DNA of 64,000 bases, taken from positions 12,931,112 through 12,995,111 of the forward strand of contig JAEMBT020000009.1 of the NCBI GenBank assembly GCA_018873245.2, in the 5' to 3' direction. The notes under the pieces were generated by a model that searched no databases, had not been told where the DNA came from, and saw nothing but the letters and a program-made list of their open reading frames with translations. Position numbers and translations under genes: made by a program. Shown in pieces: positions 1-12,145 of the stretch. Source of the stretch: Archegozetes longisetosus. Lineage: Eukaryota > Arthropoda > Arachnida > Sarcoptiformes > Trhypochthoniidae. The stretch's first letter is position 1, and each line of letters starts with the position of its first letter.

Positions 1-299
1 TTTCAATAGATTTGAATCGATAACACATTCATGCGATTATTTGACAGCTTGGATAAAATCATATTCGATATTGTATGAATTTGTAGTTTAGAATATCGAG
101 TGCACAAATTCTTAAACTTGTCAGTTCTTGCCACGGAGCTGCTAAACGAATTTAAGAAAATACTCGTCTGACAATTTTGTGCAAAACAGACAAAAAAGAG
201 TCATTCACTGTTAGGCATTTTATTGAAATGAAACGTAAAAGACGATCGATTTATATTATAATATAGTCGTATAGTGAAAACATACCACTAAAAAGATCC

Positions 300-855
300 A
301 ATGGTCGGGCCGCAAAGCCATCAAAATGAACCATGAAAAGATTGAAGATCTGATTAATACTTTGATGGATGAATAGGAACTCACAGAATAAAATGACTCG
401 AAAGTGCAATATAAGTCTATCTTATGGATCTAAAATGCTAGAATGGGATGGAGTTAAGTATTATAAGAGAAGGGTTAGACTACAAACACCTTTAAAACAG
501 GATATTATGATAAAAGAGATTGAATTGTTTGAGTAAAACAATTTTTCGGTCATCGAATGGCCTCAAGATTGCAATGGATGAAGAAAGTTATTTCTCTCTT
601 AATGACGAAAATATGTGCGGGTATCATGGTTTCTATTCTTCTGACATACTACCAACAAGTATTGATGTCAAATATCGAGCTATATCTAAATTCCCGGCTA
701 AGATTTTAGTTTTGTTGACGATCAGCGAAGATAGTCGCTCTAATACTTATTCGTACCCTAAAAACTGTGCTATTGATTCAAGAATTTATTCTAAATTGTT
801 TATAGAGAAGCGATTGGTTCCATTCCTAAAGAAATATGTAAAGAAATAGAGTTTA
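300..855 (+). pseudogene. mariner-type transposase remnant
   Basis: An open frame at 520-849 reads like the central and C-terminal catalytic part of a mariner-type transposase. It contains the motif WMDEESYF-like (here AMDEESYFSLND), then a segment like the usual VLVWLAIS (here ILVLLTISED), and ends in basic residues LVPFLKKYVKK. Upstream, 300-520 gives mariner-like pieces (for example a VKYYKRR segment) interrupted by several stops and frame changes. The remnant lacks an intact N-terminus and I saw no clear terminal inverted repeats. Family assignment rests on the DEESYF and ISED pattern. Confidence 0.6.
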
Positions 856-3590
856 AGATTATTTTCTATTTATTAAAATCATTTCAATTAACGTATTATA
901 TGTCGATTGCGGTTTGGTCAGGTAATTGTTTTCACAATTTTTGGATTTATTTAACATATAGAATAAACTTGTGAAAAGGTATATACCTTATAGAAATTAA
1001 AATAGAGACGGATTGAAACGTTTGAAGTCGCCAGAAGTCTGACTCTTTCTGGTCAATAACACCTTTTATTGTATTTCTTACTCTTTATATGCGAAAAATT
1101 GATCAAATGTATCTTCAGTTCATTTCAAGAATACAAACAGTAAACTTCAAATAAAGCTATAATTTTAAAAGTTAAATACAACTTTAAAAATATTATGAGG
1201 ATAGTAAATACGACTTTTGGTCAGATTTGGCAACATCTAATTACTCGAAGAACACAATCTCAATATTGAATAAATTTGATATAAAGTTTGCCAAGTGAGC
1301 ACGCAACCCACCAAACGTTCTCCATTTGCGGCAAATTTAATAGTTTTGTAGTCTCCTTAAGTCTAACGCTTATCTAGATGACTGTCAAAACAAAAGTATT
1401 GATCATTTGAGAATTACATTAGACAAAAGTTACGCAAAATTAGTCCAGAAGTCATAATAAATGTCATTAATAAAATGAAGACTAATATTCAGAAAGCGGC
1501 AGATTTGGGAACAAATTTTATGCTCAACTAAAACTTATTTAATGCTCTTTCAATACATAGATTACTCTTTAAATTCTGTTCAGTAACAAAAAGTTATTGC
1601 GTTTTGAATATTATGCAAATTTTTGTAATAGCTCTTTACGCTCGAAGAAAAATCAACACAAAATCCATTTGTTTATAATTTTTTTTAATCGATCAGATCA
1701 AAAGATATTTTACACAGAATCAAAGTAATGATAGATAATTTTAGTTTAGTTAACTGCTGATAGTGGTCTGTTGTCCATAACCTTTCGTATCCGAGTTTTA
1801 ATATCATGTGAATCAAAATTTGAACTAGGTCTTAACTCAATTTTACGATACAATTCCCCAAAAATATAAACTTTTGTACAAAAAACTACATTATATAAGA
1901 AATAGGAATGAGCTAATGAACAACTGATAGTGACCCCAATTCAGTACATCTTCAGATTCTTTTAGTCACACTCCTTTTGACAACATTTAAACCAATTATT
2001 TTGAGGTAGCATTTATTTTTCATATAAGTTAACCAGTATTTTTGCATACCAACCATTTTTGTAAACTATTCGACACAAATAATCTAAAAAATCTTCAATC
2101 GGACGACATTGAGGAAGGTTTGTTGACTTAAAAAATCAATAGTGAAATCAAATTTTGATAATTGCGATACAGCCAAGCGCACTGTCTTTTAACCATTATC
2201 TCTTGAGTTCTGGTATATTCTAGTGATTTCCTCTTATACCTCCGAATATATCGCCTTTTCATTCTCCACGACAATGCGATACCACATACCTGCGACTACG
2301 ATGGCATATAGAGAGGCCAAACAAGAATAAAAGATTTGCAAATGAAGTTCAACTTCAAACTGCGTACGAAGAAGTTATAAGAGAAATAAATTTACAAAAT
2401 AGCGCCACTGGTATCAGACACCTCCCACTTCGGTGGGCCTTTGTCAACCAAACGAGAGGCGAATATATTCATTAGATATATAATTATTATTTCAGCATCA
2501 AATATAGTTTTAAAGGTATGAAATTCTAGTTTTCACTGATTCCAACTAATATTAAATATAGGCTTATTGTGTATTCATTTTTTCTCCGAGCTCTTATGAA
2601 ATAAGAGGAGAAAATTTTGTCGTATCACTCAAATATTTTCAGATATATTAAAGCTATAGGAAGTTCAATTGCTATCTATTAATAATAAATTATTATTCAT
2701 TCGACAAATCAAATTATTTTCCTGTTATGACTAAGGATTAGATGGAATAATTTTTACTATCTTTCGAATTATGACACGTTCAAGATTTGAAAATCTTGTG
2801 CTAGTCTTGAGGTGAACGCTGTTAAGATAGATCTTCAAAACCTTTTTCATTTGGTAAATACGATTTCATTATAAGTTTTTTGACTTAAGAACTTTAGAAA
2901 TAAGTTATTTTATACCTAATACAATATTTTATTGAATGGTTCAGTACATGTCTTAAATATCTCTAAATTATGATGAAATAATTAAAGCTTTTTGATACGT
3001 ATAACAGTTATGAGTATATTAGAAACAATAGCCAAAAGTAATAAACCAACAATTACGAGTGAAATGAGAAGAGCAACCGTTATGATTAGTATGTGGTGAA
3101 TAGTTATTTTAGTTAACGAACTAAGTAACAATATTGAAGAACTTTTGCTCAAATAATTTTTCTTTTCTTCAAATGATCTCTCATTTTGGTTGGGCTGATA
3201 AACCTTTGAATATAGTATGTTTTAGTATGAATTAGGGTACGTATTGTTGCAAATCACGCTCATATCTCAGTTAAGGTTCAGGTTAAGACTCAAATCAAAC
3301 TATTAAACTATTGATGAGCGAGATTTGCAGCAATATGCAAGAATCTATGACACATCTAAATAATGAATGAGTGAATAAACAAAATAATGAAAGAGTGAAT
3401 AAACAAAATAATTAAAAAGAATTTTAAATTACCTGTAGGCAAAAACAGAAATCAATATAACTTATCCATAAGGATAATGATAGCAGTACTATTAATACTT
3501 TATTCTTCATTGGATCATCAAAGGTAATATTAATCAAAGAATAGAATTTTAAATATTGATAGTATTTCAATACAATTTGAATCAGTTTAT
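856..3590. other. non-coding, AT-rich stretch
   Basis: I see no convincing gene, RNA or repeat structure in this stretch. Open frames are short and unlike any family I know. A small inverted motif (cctcccacttcggtgggcc) near 2421-2440 could form a hairpin but has no clear context. Confidence 0.5.
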
Positions 3591-3599
3591 TTTAAATAT

Positions 3600-4020
3600 A
3601 TTAAATGTGACGCGAAGAATACTTTGTATAATAAGATGAGGCAACTGACAGTTTGACAACAATGTGTTTGAATAGTTTTATCCATTTTTAGCGCAAAATT
3701 ATTGCTTATGACTAATAACCGACTTTAAGTAATTTATGTTTAAAAGCTTATTTTTTGCAAGAATAAAACAATATTTTGGAGTAATTTGACTCTTTCTGCT
3801 TCTATTAATAATTTAGCAATAGTTTGTGGCAATCGATCAAAAATTTTAGTTTTGCCGTATTACACATCACTTGTCAACTGCTTTACATCAATAACTACGA
3901 TTTGCGTTGGAAGAGTTACATGTACAGTATATTTCGGGTCAATAGTTTCCGGTTTTAGCCGATTACAACTGAGTTCAACTGCCAATTCCAGTTGTCGCTG
4001 CACCAGTTGATATCGGTTAA
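3600..4020 (-). pseudogene. decayed myosin-I fragment
   Basis: Read on the minus strand, 4010-3755 gives a diverged copy of the end of a myosin motor. It has the KYGKTKIF motif with a stop replacing the lysine, then LPQTIAKL and a segment ending IVLFLQK. This matches the intact myosin ID exon at 25831-26318 at nucleotide level (for example 3790-3870 against 25865-25945). The similarity runs past the exon into the intron, where the donor GTGAGT has become ATAAGC, so this was a DNA-level duplication and not a processed copy. The flank 3600-3720 also resembles 24206-24340, which lies downstream of the intact gene's stop. An internal deletion of the last exons would explain this order. Confidence 0.75.
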
Positions 4021-7000
4021 TAAAGTGACGAAATAGTGGTCAAAGTTATAGTTAAATTTGCAAAATTTTAATCTTTTATCAATAATTTTTGTTATCAAAC
4101 AATAAAATATTGGATCCTTCAATAGATTTATTAGAATAGTTGGCTTTCATATAAATATTACACCATTTCTTAATCAAAACAACAAAACTTTTAAAATGTT
4201 ATTTTATTCTACATCTTGCACCAAAACAAATAACATCTTAAAACAATTTAATCTCAAATTCAAGTGTATTACAAAACCTCGATAATTATGAGTATAAAAA
4301 GGAAATCATTGCAATAATAGGTTAAATAATATAAAGATTTAGTTATTATTGAACGTAAAAAGAAATGATCTAATGACGAATTTGAATTGACTTTGAAATC
4401 AGTGAAAACAATGATGAATCGATTGTAGTTGAGGGACAATTGATTAATGGAAACATTGAAGAAAGCTAATATTAATCTGCAAGTATTGTTAAACTGAATT
4501 TGATTATCGAAATTGTCACGTAGGCTCCCGTATACCAGAGCACATCGTTGTAATTCTCACAAAGAAAACAAACTTAAAGTCAAAAAAGAGAAGAAAATAA
4601 CAAACAATTAATAACCACAACAATAAATACGAATATAAGTGCAGGTAAAGGATGTAAACCAAGATTGAGCTCAATTAATAAACAATATGTTAATCATTCT
4701 AATGTATACAAATATATTAATATTACTATTTTTATTATCAATCCATCGGCTTTTTAATAAAGATTTGAGAGCAATATCCCTGTAAAGATAAAATGGATTT
4801 TATCATACTAAAAGCGCTTCAAAACAGGGTTTTCGAAACCTCGAAGTGTAACCGTCTTCAATACTTATACTCAGAATCTTAAACTCGAGGCTTTTGTAAA
4901 GAACAAATATTGAATTGGCAAATTTGAATGACTAAAGCGCTAAATACAATATATAAATACAAATGTTGCATAAGCCCTTTTAATATTTTGGGATAGAAAA
5001 GAGGCTCTTCTAACAGTCAGTTCCATTTCTACCCTTCGATTAATTTTACACAATTTAGTTAAACCAAATCGAGACACTCATCATTTGGACAGTAATTAAA
5101 TTAAATTAATATAAATAAACTCGATTCCTACATGACCTTAATCTGCACTCAGTGCTCTTTAGGTTCTGTACATAAATATATAATTTTGAATTATTTGGAA
5201 AGTTTTAAGTTATTTCGGTAAAACATTTTGTAAGTTTTAGACTTTTATTTAGTGTTGAAAGAATTCAAATAAATAAGTCAAATTTTGTTATATATTTCTA
5301 ACAAAAATGAAATCACTTCTAATTTTGTTTCAAAAATGGTGTTTCAACTGCATCAGAAAAACAGACGATAGTATAGTTAAAGACCTCAACACCACGATAC
5401 AGTCCGATTCTTTCGCTAGAAGATCAAAACACATCAGACAGCAGTGCAAACAATTATATGAACAGGTTTTCAGTAGGAACCCCATCTAATTGTGTCAAAT
5501 TCATTTAATTAAACTTTTAATTATAGCTTAAGGACTCAATTCAATTAAAACTTATATTTATTTTTCGAGTTGTGCCAAAACTTTTAAGCGATATAGAAAA
5601 CTAAATGGTGGTCATACTGATGTCCTGAAAGCTCTCGAACGAAACAAATCAGACTTCGACTCGTGCAAACTCAACTTGTACTTCAAAGTCCTTAAAGGCA
5701 GAAGTTTAAAAGTATCGCCCGTTTTTTATCCAATTAGTGCTTTAGAATCAGTTAAATGGTACTCATATTTATGATAAGGTTATGGTTGTTTCCAATTTTG
5801 ACAACTTGTCGGTAATGCGAAATTCAGTTTTGCCAAAATCCGATACTTTTGCCTCAATCATGAAGGCTATTAGTTTCAAATATTAAATACTTTTGAATGA
5901 ACTTTATTAATTAGATCGAGTGTTTAGATTGAAGTATAGAAGAGTTGAAATCACAAATTCATTGGTTTTAATATAGATTTGTCAAAATTGAGCACAAGCT
6001 ACTAACTAAGGCAAATCGAAACTAAGCGTAAACCTGATTATTAAGTTATGACTTGAGTCAAACATTTAGTTGATTATATGCTGCAATCGTTGTCAACTGC
6101 CATTCCCTTCAATGTCTTTAATAATCGATCGAATAATGACGAGAACGACGAACACATCAAATGATGCATCTCGAGAAATATTATTCTGATGTTCAGTTTA
6201 GTGGTCAACAGAATGTCAACCAATTAAATAGTAATGAAAATATAGACAATTGTTTCATTTGTCGCCAAAGCAATGAAATCAAGTGTGAGATGAAAGTTAA
6301 TGGAAAAGTGCATAACTCGTGTTGTTATGCGTTCGAACTGAATATTAATGATTACTGTGGCTCCAAGCGTGCCCAATGTCGGGCAGACCTAACTTTACAG
6401 TTGTGATCATACTAACACTTGTTATTGTTCTGAACACTTTGCATTCAATTTTTACTCAAAGTTAGTGAATGTTATATCACCAGCTTTTCATACAATTCAT
6501 ATGCATTTATGCAAATCATAAGCCATTTAAGTAACTCGAGTCTAGTCAAAATTAGTAATTGAACAAAACTATTGATTTGAACAACTAGTTTAATAATTGA
6601 GTAGTTATTTTCTCGCGACTATCAGAACAACACTGACTAGAACTTCAATTGCAAATTAGATTAAATTAAATGAAGTTCAATTCAATTCAAATCGAATTGA
6701 ATTCAATCATTTTAAAGAAAAGTGATAGCGATGGCACACAAACAATTGGAATTATCAAAACATGTAAAGTGATTATCACTAAACTAAATATTTTATATTA
6801 TATAAAATTAGTTGAATTGCAAATATCACAAGTCGTTCAGTAGAAGTACGATTAGTTGACTCCATCATTAAACTGATTAATTTGACCATAAGTTATACTT
6901 TGTTCAGATGTGATCACAAGTCATTCGGAATAATGTTGACTTAAAACTATGTGATTGGCTAATCGATCGTTTGACTTTTATCAGCATTAGAGTAAGTGGT

Positions 7001-7278
7001 TGTATCTTCATGAGTGAGATCAGTGTTTATACCATATGGACGCAAATGATATAATAAGTGCTCCAATTCATACATCATGTTTGGGTTGAGGTAATGAAAT
7101 GAAATCGCTGTGTGGCTACAACAACCCGTTCCCTTAAAATCAGTTCAAATTAGATTAGATTAAATGTCTAATTCAGACTTAGATCCAGATCGAAATTTTG
7201 ATTCAGGTTCAAACTCGAGTTCAGATTTGAATTCGGGTTCAAACTCAAAATCAAATTCTAAATCAAATCAAAACCATT
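4021..7278. other. mostly non-coding stretch
   Basis: No recognisable gene. Short simple-sequence patches occur: a TTCAATTCAA-type palindromic run near 6668-6705 and degenerate TTCAGRTTCAAACTC-type repeats at about 7155-7275. Small unassigned ORFs lie at 5307-5489 and 6161-6406; the second is listed separately. Confidence 0.5.
6161..6406 (+). CDS. small cysteine-rich ORF, unknown
   Basis: An 81-codon open frame with eight cysteines in its second half (CFIC at about residue 31, then single C, CC, C, C). I do not recognise it. There is no signal peptide, so it would need an upstream exon to be secreted. It may be a fragment of a degraded gene or chance. The cysteine spacing is the only reason to list it. 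Confidence 0.15.
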   Translation: MMHLEKYYSDVQFSGQQNVNQLNSNENIDNCFICRQSNEIKCEMKVNGKVHNSCCYAFELNINDYCGSKRAQCRADLTLQL

Positions 7279-7985
7279 TCATAAATCCCTATTAGTCACA
7301 AAGACGAAATCTTCCACCATATCTCGTAGAACCTCAAGATATCTGATCTCATATAATGAGTAATAGGAATGATTCACTTCTTCAGACAAATAGTAGATAT
7401 ACTTCCAATACCAGAAATCTTGATTTACATGACCAGGAATGACATGATGTTCGGGTACGAACGGCAAGAGCCTTCCTCTGTCTAAACTATCTCTAGAATC
7501 ACCAGCGGCTACACCGAGTGCTTCCAGACACTGATCCATATCGACATCTTCAGCACCACCATCTTTAGATTCTTTACATTCATTTGTGTGACCAACGCTT
7601 AATCCTTTTTCGACAAAGAGTCTCAGGGCTTCTCTACTCAATAATAACCGACTCCACCAGACATATAACTGAAATTAATCAAAAATTAATTAAACAGAAC
7701 TGTGGACGGGTTGGCTGAGGTTGACCGACATACCCCTCATGCACATAAGGCTTGAATCTTTAGCCGAAATAAATAGGTTTGGAAGAGTTTTGGTTAGAGA
7801 TGAAGTATCTTAAATTTCTGCTACGGCTTAAGTATCATCATCAGCTTTGATGAACAAATCAGCCTGATTTAGATAAAGATGATATGGGTAATTAAATGCA
7901 GCCCTTGTCTTAGCCCATAATCGGTCTTTCCCTTCGTGTACGTCTAATTTGACTGTTGGAAAACTTCATAGATTGAGCTCATAAA
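7279..7985 (-). pseudogene. C1GALT1-like core 1 galactosyltransferase pseudogene
   Basis: Two minus-strand segments match glycoprotein-N-acetylgalactosamine 3-beta-galactosyltransferase 1, the Golgi enzyme that adds galactose to O-GalNAc. Exon A (about 7985-7734) gives LWAKTRAAFNY and the metal-binding ADDDT motif, and near its end FKPYVHEG. Exon B (7668-7279) gives [44 protein letters not shown] and [11 protein letters not shown] 65 bp GT-AG intron separates them (GTATGT donor, TTTCAG acceptor). The frame is broken: TAA right after ADDDT, at least one further shift in exon A with another TAA before FKPYV, and a shift near 7637-7645 just before SREAL. The first third of the protein is not visible. 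This is therefore a decayed genomic copy of an intron-containing gene. Confidence 0.8.
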
Positions 7986-8523
7986 TAGTAGTGCATTACA
8001 TTAACTAAAATGTCTCAGTAAAGAAGAAATAACTAATCGATATTCTTTGTATTCAACTTTAGAATAAATTTTCAGAATTAAATTTTTTAGAAACCTCAAT
8101 TCAATTCATGATCAATATTTTATTCATTCTTTAATACTTAAAACGTTTATGAAATAGATTTGATTCTATAGTTCAGGCACGGAAGTCGATATGTATTCCT
8201 TGCTTGACTTTTGAAACCATAAGGATTACAACAATTAAAGGATAAGATAAGACCAAAGACCAATATTTAATATTTAGTCACCTAACCCTCTGTGAGAACA
8301 AACTTCAATTTGAGAAATCTTTTTAAAGACTGAATCAGAGTTTGCACTTTTTGGAGATTAAATGCTAACCACAGGAAAATGCTTTTATGAAAGCATTTAT
8401 TTAGTCTTATAAAATGACACTAATCTTGCGTATGAAAAACCTCTGACTTCAGTCCTTTTCAAGACTTTAAAGCCATTCGATTTTTTAATAACTTTAGAAT
8501 AGAATTCGATAATTGAATGAAGT

Positions 8524-9624
8524 TTTGTAATAATAACGTACTCGGATAAAAATCCGCAAAAATTTCAATTGATTGTAAAATAATAAAATAATTACAATAT
8601 GGAGTCAAAATTTGGCTAAAACTTAAAACAATTATTGATTATTAAATGGTAATTTTTATTTAAACATATGAGCGAGTGTTTGGCTACGATACCACTTTTT
8701 GCAAGGATACCTCTAAAAGTGTAATGGAATGAATATAATTCAAAATTATATAAAAATTTTGAAAATTTTATCCTCTCTTCTCAGTTATTTCACAATAATT
8801 TTATGTAATTTATTATTATTAATAAGTAACTATTCATTACAATAAAGTTTTTTCATTTTTTAATGATAAATTTTGATATTTCTTGATAACTAATGATTAA
8901 TTTAGGAGCATTTTGTGATCAATCTTTTGATCATAAGTACTTGTACTGAGTATCAAAGTGCTCGTCTCATCGAGAGCTTTCCAATGATATATGTGTCGGC
9001 ATGGTTTAGAATCGGGGAGCGACCGAAAAGAGACTCCTTAAATAGACCAAAATCGAGACAATAACTTTATCGATGAGCTTCAATTTTTTGTTTCTCTTTT
9101 TTATTATGCTTAATATTTTATCTTTTCTTTCATTGTTAAATGATCATCAATATTTTATTTAAAATATTATAGAAAAATTTTAATTTTTAACTTAATTGAT
9201 ACAAAATTGCAGTCACTTTTCTCAGGGTTATCCTTAAATTTCTTTGATAAGTTTGACGACCATTTTTATGATAACTTGAAATAAATTTTGTTAATATTTT
9301 CGATAATTTATATTCCCTTATATCTGAACTATAAATTCTGATCATTTTAGAAATTTTGAAATAAATTAAAATGAGTAAAATTAAAAATTTTGAATGATGC
9401 CAGTTTTTAAAACGAAAATTTCCAAGCACTTTTTCGAGGTTATTCGCTTTAAAATTATGTAACACTTTTCTTTATATGAATATTTTTTTAAATCTTTCAC
9501 TGTTATAGAGAATAGTAAATTCTCTTTTATTTGATATATAAATCACAAATCTTTTTAAGCTCAAATTATTTCTAAAAGTTTGTATACTTTTCGCGGATTT
9601 TTATCCGAGAACGTTACATCAAAT
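8524..9624. mobile_element. 1.1 kb terminal-inverted-repeat element
   Basis: Inverted ends lie at 8525-8560 and 9588-9624. Both carry CTCGGATAAAAATCCGC, which is itself a hairpin (CGGAT-AAAA-ATCCG). The interior is very AT-rich. It holds one minus-strand ORF of 92 codons (9187-9465) rich in K, I and L with no recognisable motif. No transposase is visible, so this is a non-autonomous DNA element. Family unknown. Confidence 0.6.
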
Positions 9625-9929
9625 ATGAAGCTATAACAGAAAATTTGTCAATTTAGTTCAGTCAAGTTAGTCCATCTCAAACAGGGACAACTCAAAAAAG
9701 TCACAAAACTAATCCCTTAGCGGCGCTCAAATTATCGGCTGAGTAACTCATATGCTTATTAGATATATCTTATATTTACCTTCAGTCACATCATTTTCAT
9801 CTCTTAATCGTTTGTAACACTGAAGTTATAAGCTTTAAAGTATTAAATTTCATGAGAACGTTATTTATTTTGATTTTTATTAACTATACTCCACTTGATA
9901 TACTGTGTTAGGTATACAGTAGCGATATG

Positions 9930-10119
9930 GAGCGCTGACACTTGCTTTCATGTCTAGTGCGATAGGTGCGAGCGACCCTTAACTGAATAAAGTCAAACGT
10001 AACTATGAAAGTATGGTTAAGTTTGGCTATGTTATGTTATATTATGTTAGGTTAGGCTAGGCTAGGCTAGGGCTATCGCGCAGCTGTCGCACTAGGCATG
10101 AAAGTAAGTTTGAGTGCTC
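9930..10119. mobile_element. 190 bp MITE with TTAGG-like core
   Basis: The ends are inverted copies of about 40 bp: 9930-9966 reads GAGCGCTGACACTTGCTTTC onward, and the reverse complement of 10119-10075 reads GAGCACTCAAACTTACTTTC onward. Both then share ATGYCTAGTGCGA. The interior (10023-10070) contains a run of TTAGGTTAGG and GCTAGGCTAGG units. No coding capacity. Confidence 0.7.
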
Positions 10120-10681
10120 TAAATGACTTTTGCATACCTAAAACTTACTGCAAATGAAGACAAGTATGCAATATCAATAAGACTTACACAACTTAATCTA
10201 TCAAATGTAAAGATAGATTTTCAAGTTTTCACTAAAACATTGAATTATAGTGTCACTCATATTCATGGTGAGACTCAATCATTTGTTTATTCTTATTTAA
10301 CTGAAGACATTGGCGCTAAGCTATAACCAGCTGCAATCAGGCTATAATAAGGCTATAATAAGACTATGATCTGACTATTAATCATTTTTGCCATAATCGG
10401 CTTTCATGTTGTTCTACTCATTATTTATTTCCATTCGATGCTTTAATGGTTGTTTTATATCAACTCATTATAGAGTTTTGGCTAAATTTGTTTTTTCATA
10501 AATTTAATGTTTTATTATTAAACGGCGGATTATAAGCACGTTAAAACTTCCAAAAAAGTTCTTAGAAAAGCACAAAAATATCATGAAATAAGCATGTTTT
10601 ATTTGTGTACTTCTCAGAATTTTACCATATATAAGAATGTAAAACATCAATTAGTGTTGTTATTACTGTTACAATTCAATG
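10120..10681. other. non-coding, flank of hAT remnant
   Basis: No gene seen. A short run of GGCTATAATAA units lies at 10340-10372. A 67-codon open frame at 10123-10326 is unassigned and probably chance. Confidence 0.4.
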
Positions 10682-12145
10682 TTAATGTAATTTAAGGTTT
10701 TCTAAGGTGAGTTCTTCGTGTTTATCAGGTAAAATTGATTTATATTTCGAGAAACTCCGTTCTACATCACATGATGTGATTGGAGCATATTTGAAGCTCG
10801 AAATTTCATCTATTGAGTAATCTATTTGGATGTCACTTATGCTTCCATAGTTGTAATTTATTAATTAATTAATTTTATCCATGATTTCGAAGCAGTTGTT
10901 TTTTCTCAAAACTTGTTCAAATTTCTCTTTCACTATATCTCTCATTCTTCCACCGAGTTTTTGAAATCTACTTTTCGCTTCGTTGATAAGTTCCATCGAC
11001 TCACATAAAGCTAATTTTCCTTCCAATTTTTTAATGACATGTTGTATGAAACTGAAATTTGCTTTAATATAAAGTAAATCTTCTTTCAATTTAGTCTTTC
11101 TGAAATTTTGTTGTGCTCTATTTATAGAGGCAGATTCCTCTGTTTTAAGGCTATTTATGATATTCTTAACGCAGTCAAAATTATCAGCATAATATATCGC
11201 TGCGTCGATCCATGTCCCCCATCGAGTGATGACTGGTTTAGGCAGCAAATTTAATTGAGGTGCTAGTTGTTTGAATTGAAGAATGTGCTGTGGAGATTTC
11301 TTATAAATATTTTTGACATTTGCAATAAGTGCATCCACATCTTTGAAATTAGCGTGAATACATTCACAAACTCTATGCAAACCATGAGCTATGCATGTGA
11401 TGTGAAGCATTTTAGGAAAGTAACCCTTAAGACCATTATTGTAGGCTTTTTTCATATTTGGTGCTCCATCAGTTAGGAAATTTAATACATTTTCATGTTT
11501 GATGTTTAGAACAGAAAGAGAACCATTAATAAGTATTACAATAGTATTAAGGTTAACTTTTTCCAATTGTGAGCAATTTATCAGGTAGAATTTGGCGTTT
11601 GTTTCTAATAGAGTTCCTACTATTACATTCGCAATATATCGGCCTCTTCTATCACTCGTTTCATCTATTGAGACCCAAATTTTATTTTCTCCAATCTCTT
11701 CTCTGATTTCATTTATTTTCTTAGTGAAAATTTAGGCAAAAAGTTTTTCCTTAAGTTTGACTCTTCGGGAATATTAAAATTAGTGAACTTTTTAAGAAAC
11801 GACTGAACTGCTGGATTATTAAGCTTTTCATAGAGATATCTGTCTCAACCAAAGCTTTACATAATTTTTTATTGAAGTCATTTGTTTATCATTAAGTTAA
11901 ACTGATTTACGGAATGATTCTGATATTAGTGGCTGTTCTGAAGCTCTTTTACTTTTAAAATTAGCCAAATTTCTCTGATGAATTGAGGTATTTGTATGTT
12001 ATGTCAAATCGTATTTTTTGTTCACGACAATTAGTTTATCACAAGAGTCGCATTTAATAGTTCCTTCGTCAGTTGAATAAATATTATTTTATTGAAACCT
12101 CTCACCAATCTTTTCGACATTAAACTACGTACTACTTTAGGCATT
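10682..12145 (-). pseudogene. hAT transposase remnant
   Basis: A decayed hAT-superfamily transposase, reading right to left. Near 12060-12025 is a BED-type finger start (CDSCDKLIV). At about 11690-11570 is the hAT core motif SIDETSDRRGRY followed by IANVIVGTLLE. The longest open frame (10865-11566, 233 codons) contains LTDGAPNMKKA, ITCIAHGLHRVCE and VITRWGTWIDA, all typical of the RNase H-like core and insertion domain. At 10805-10682 is the C-terminal dimerisation piece with CDVERSFSKYKSILP and a stop at 10684-10682. Stops and frame shifts separate these parts (for example near 11735 and 10860), so it is inactive. Confidence 0.85.

Noticed and set aside
3786..4010. 74-codon plus-strand ORF
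   Set aside because: It is the antisense of the decayed myosin fragment; the intact gene has the same kind of antisense ORF at 25865-26119.
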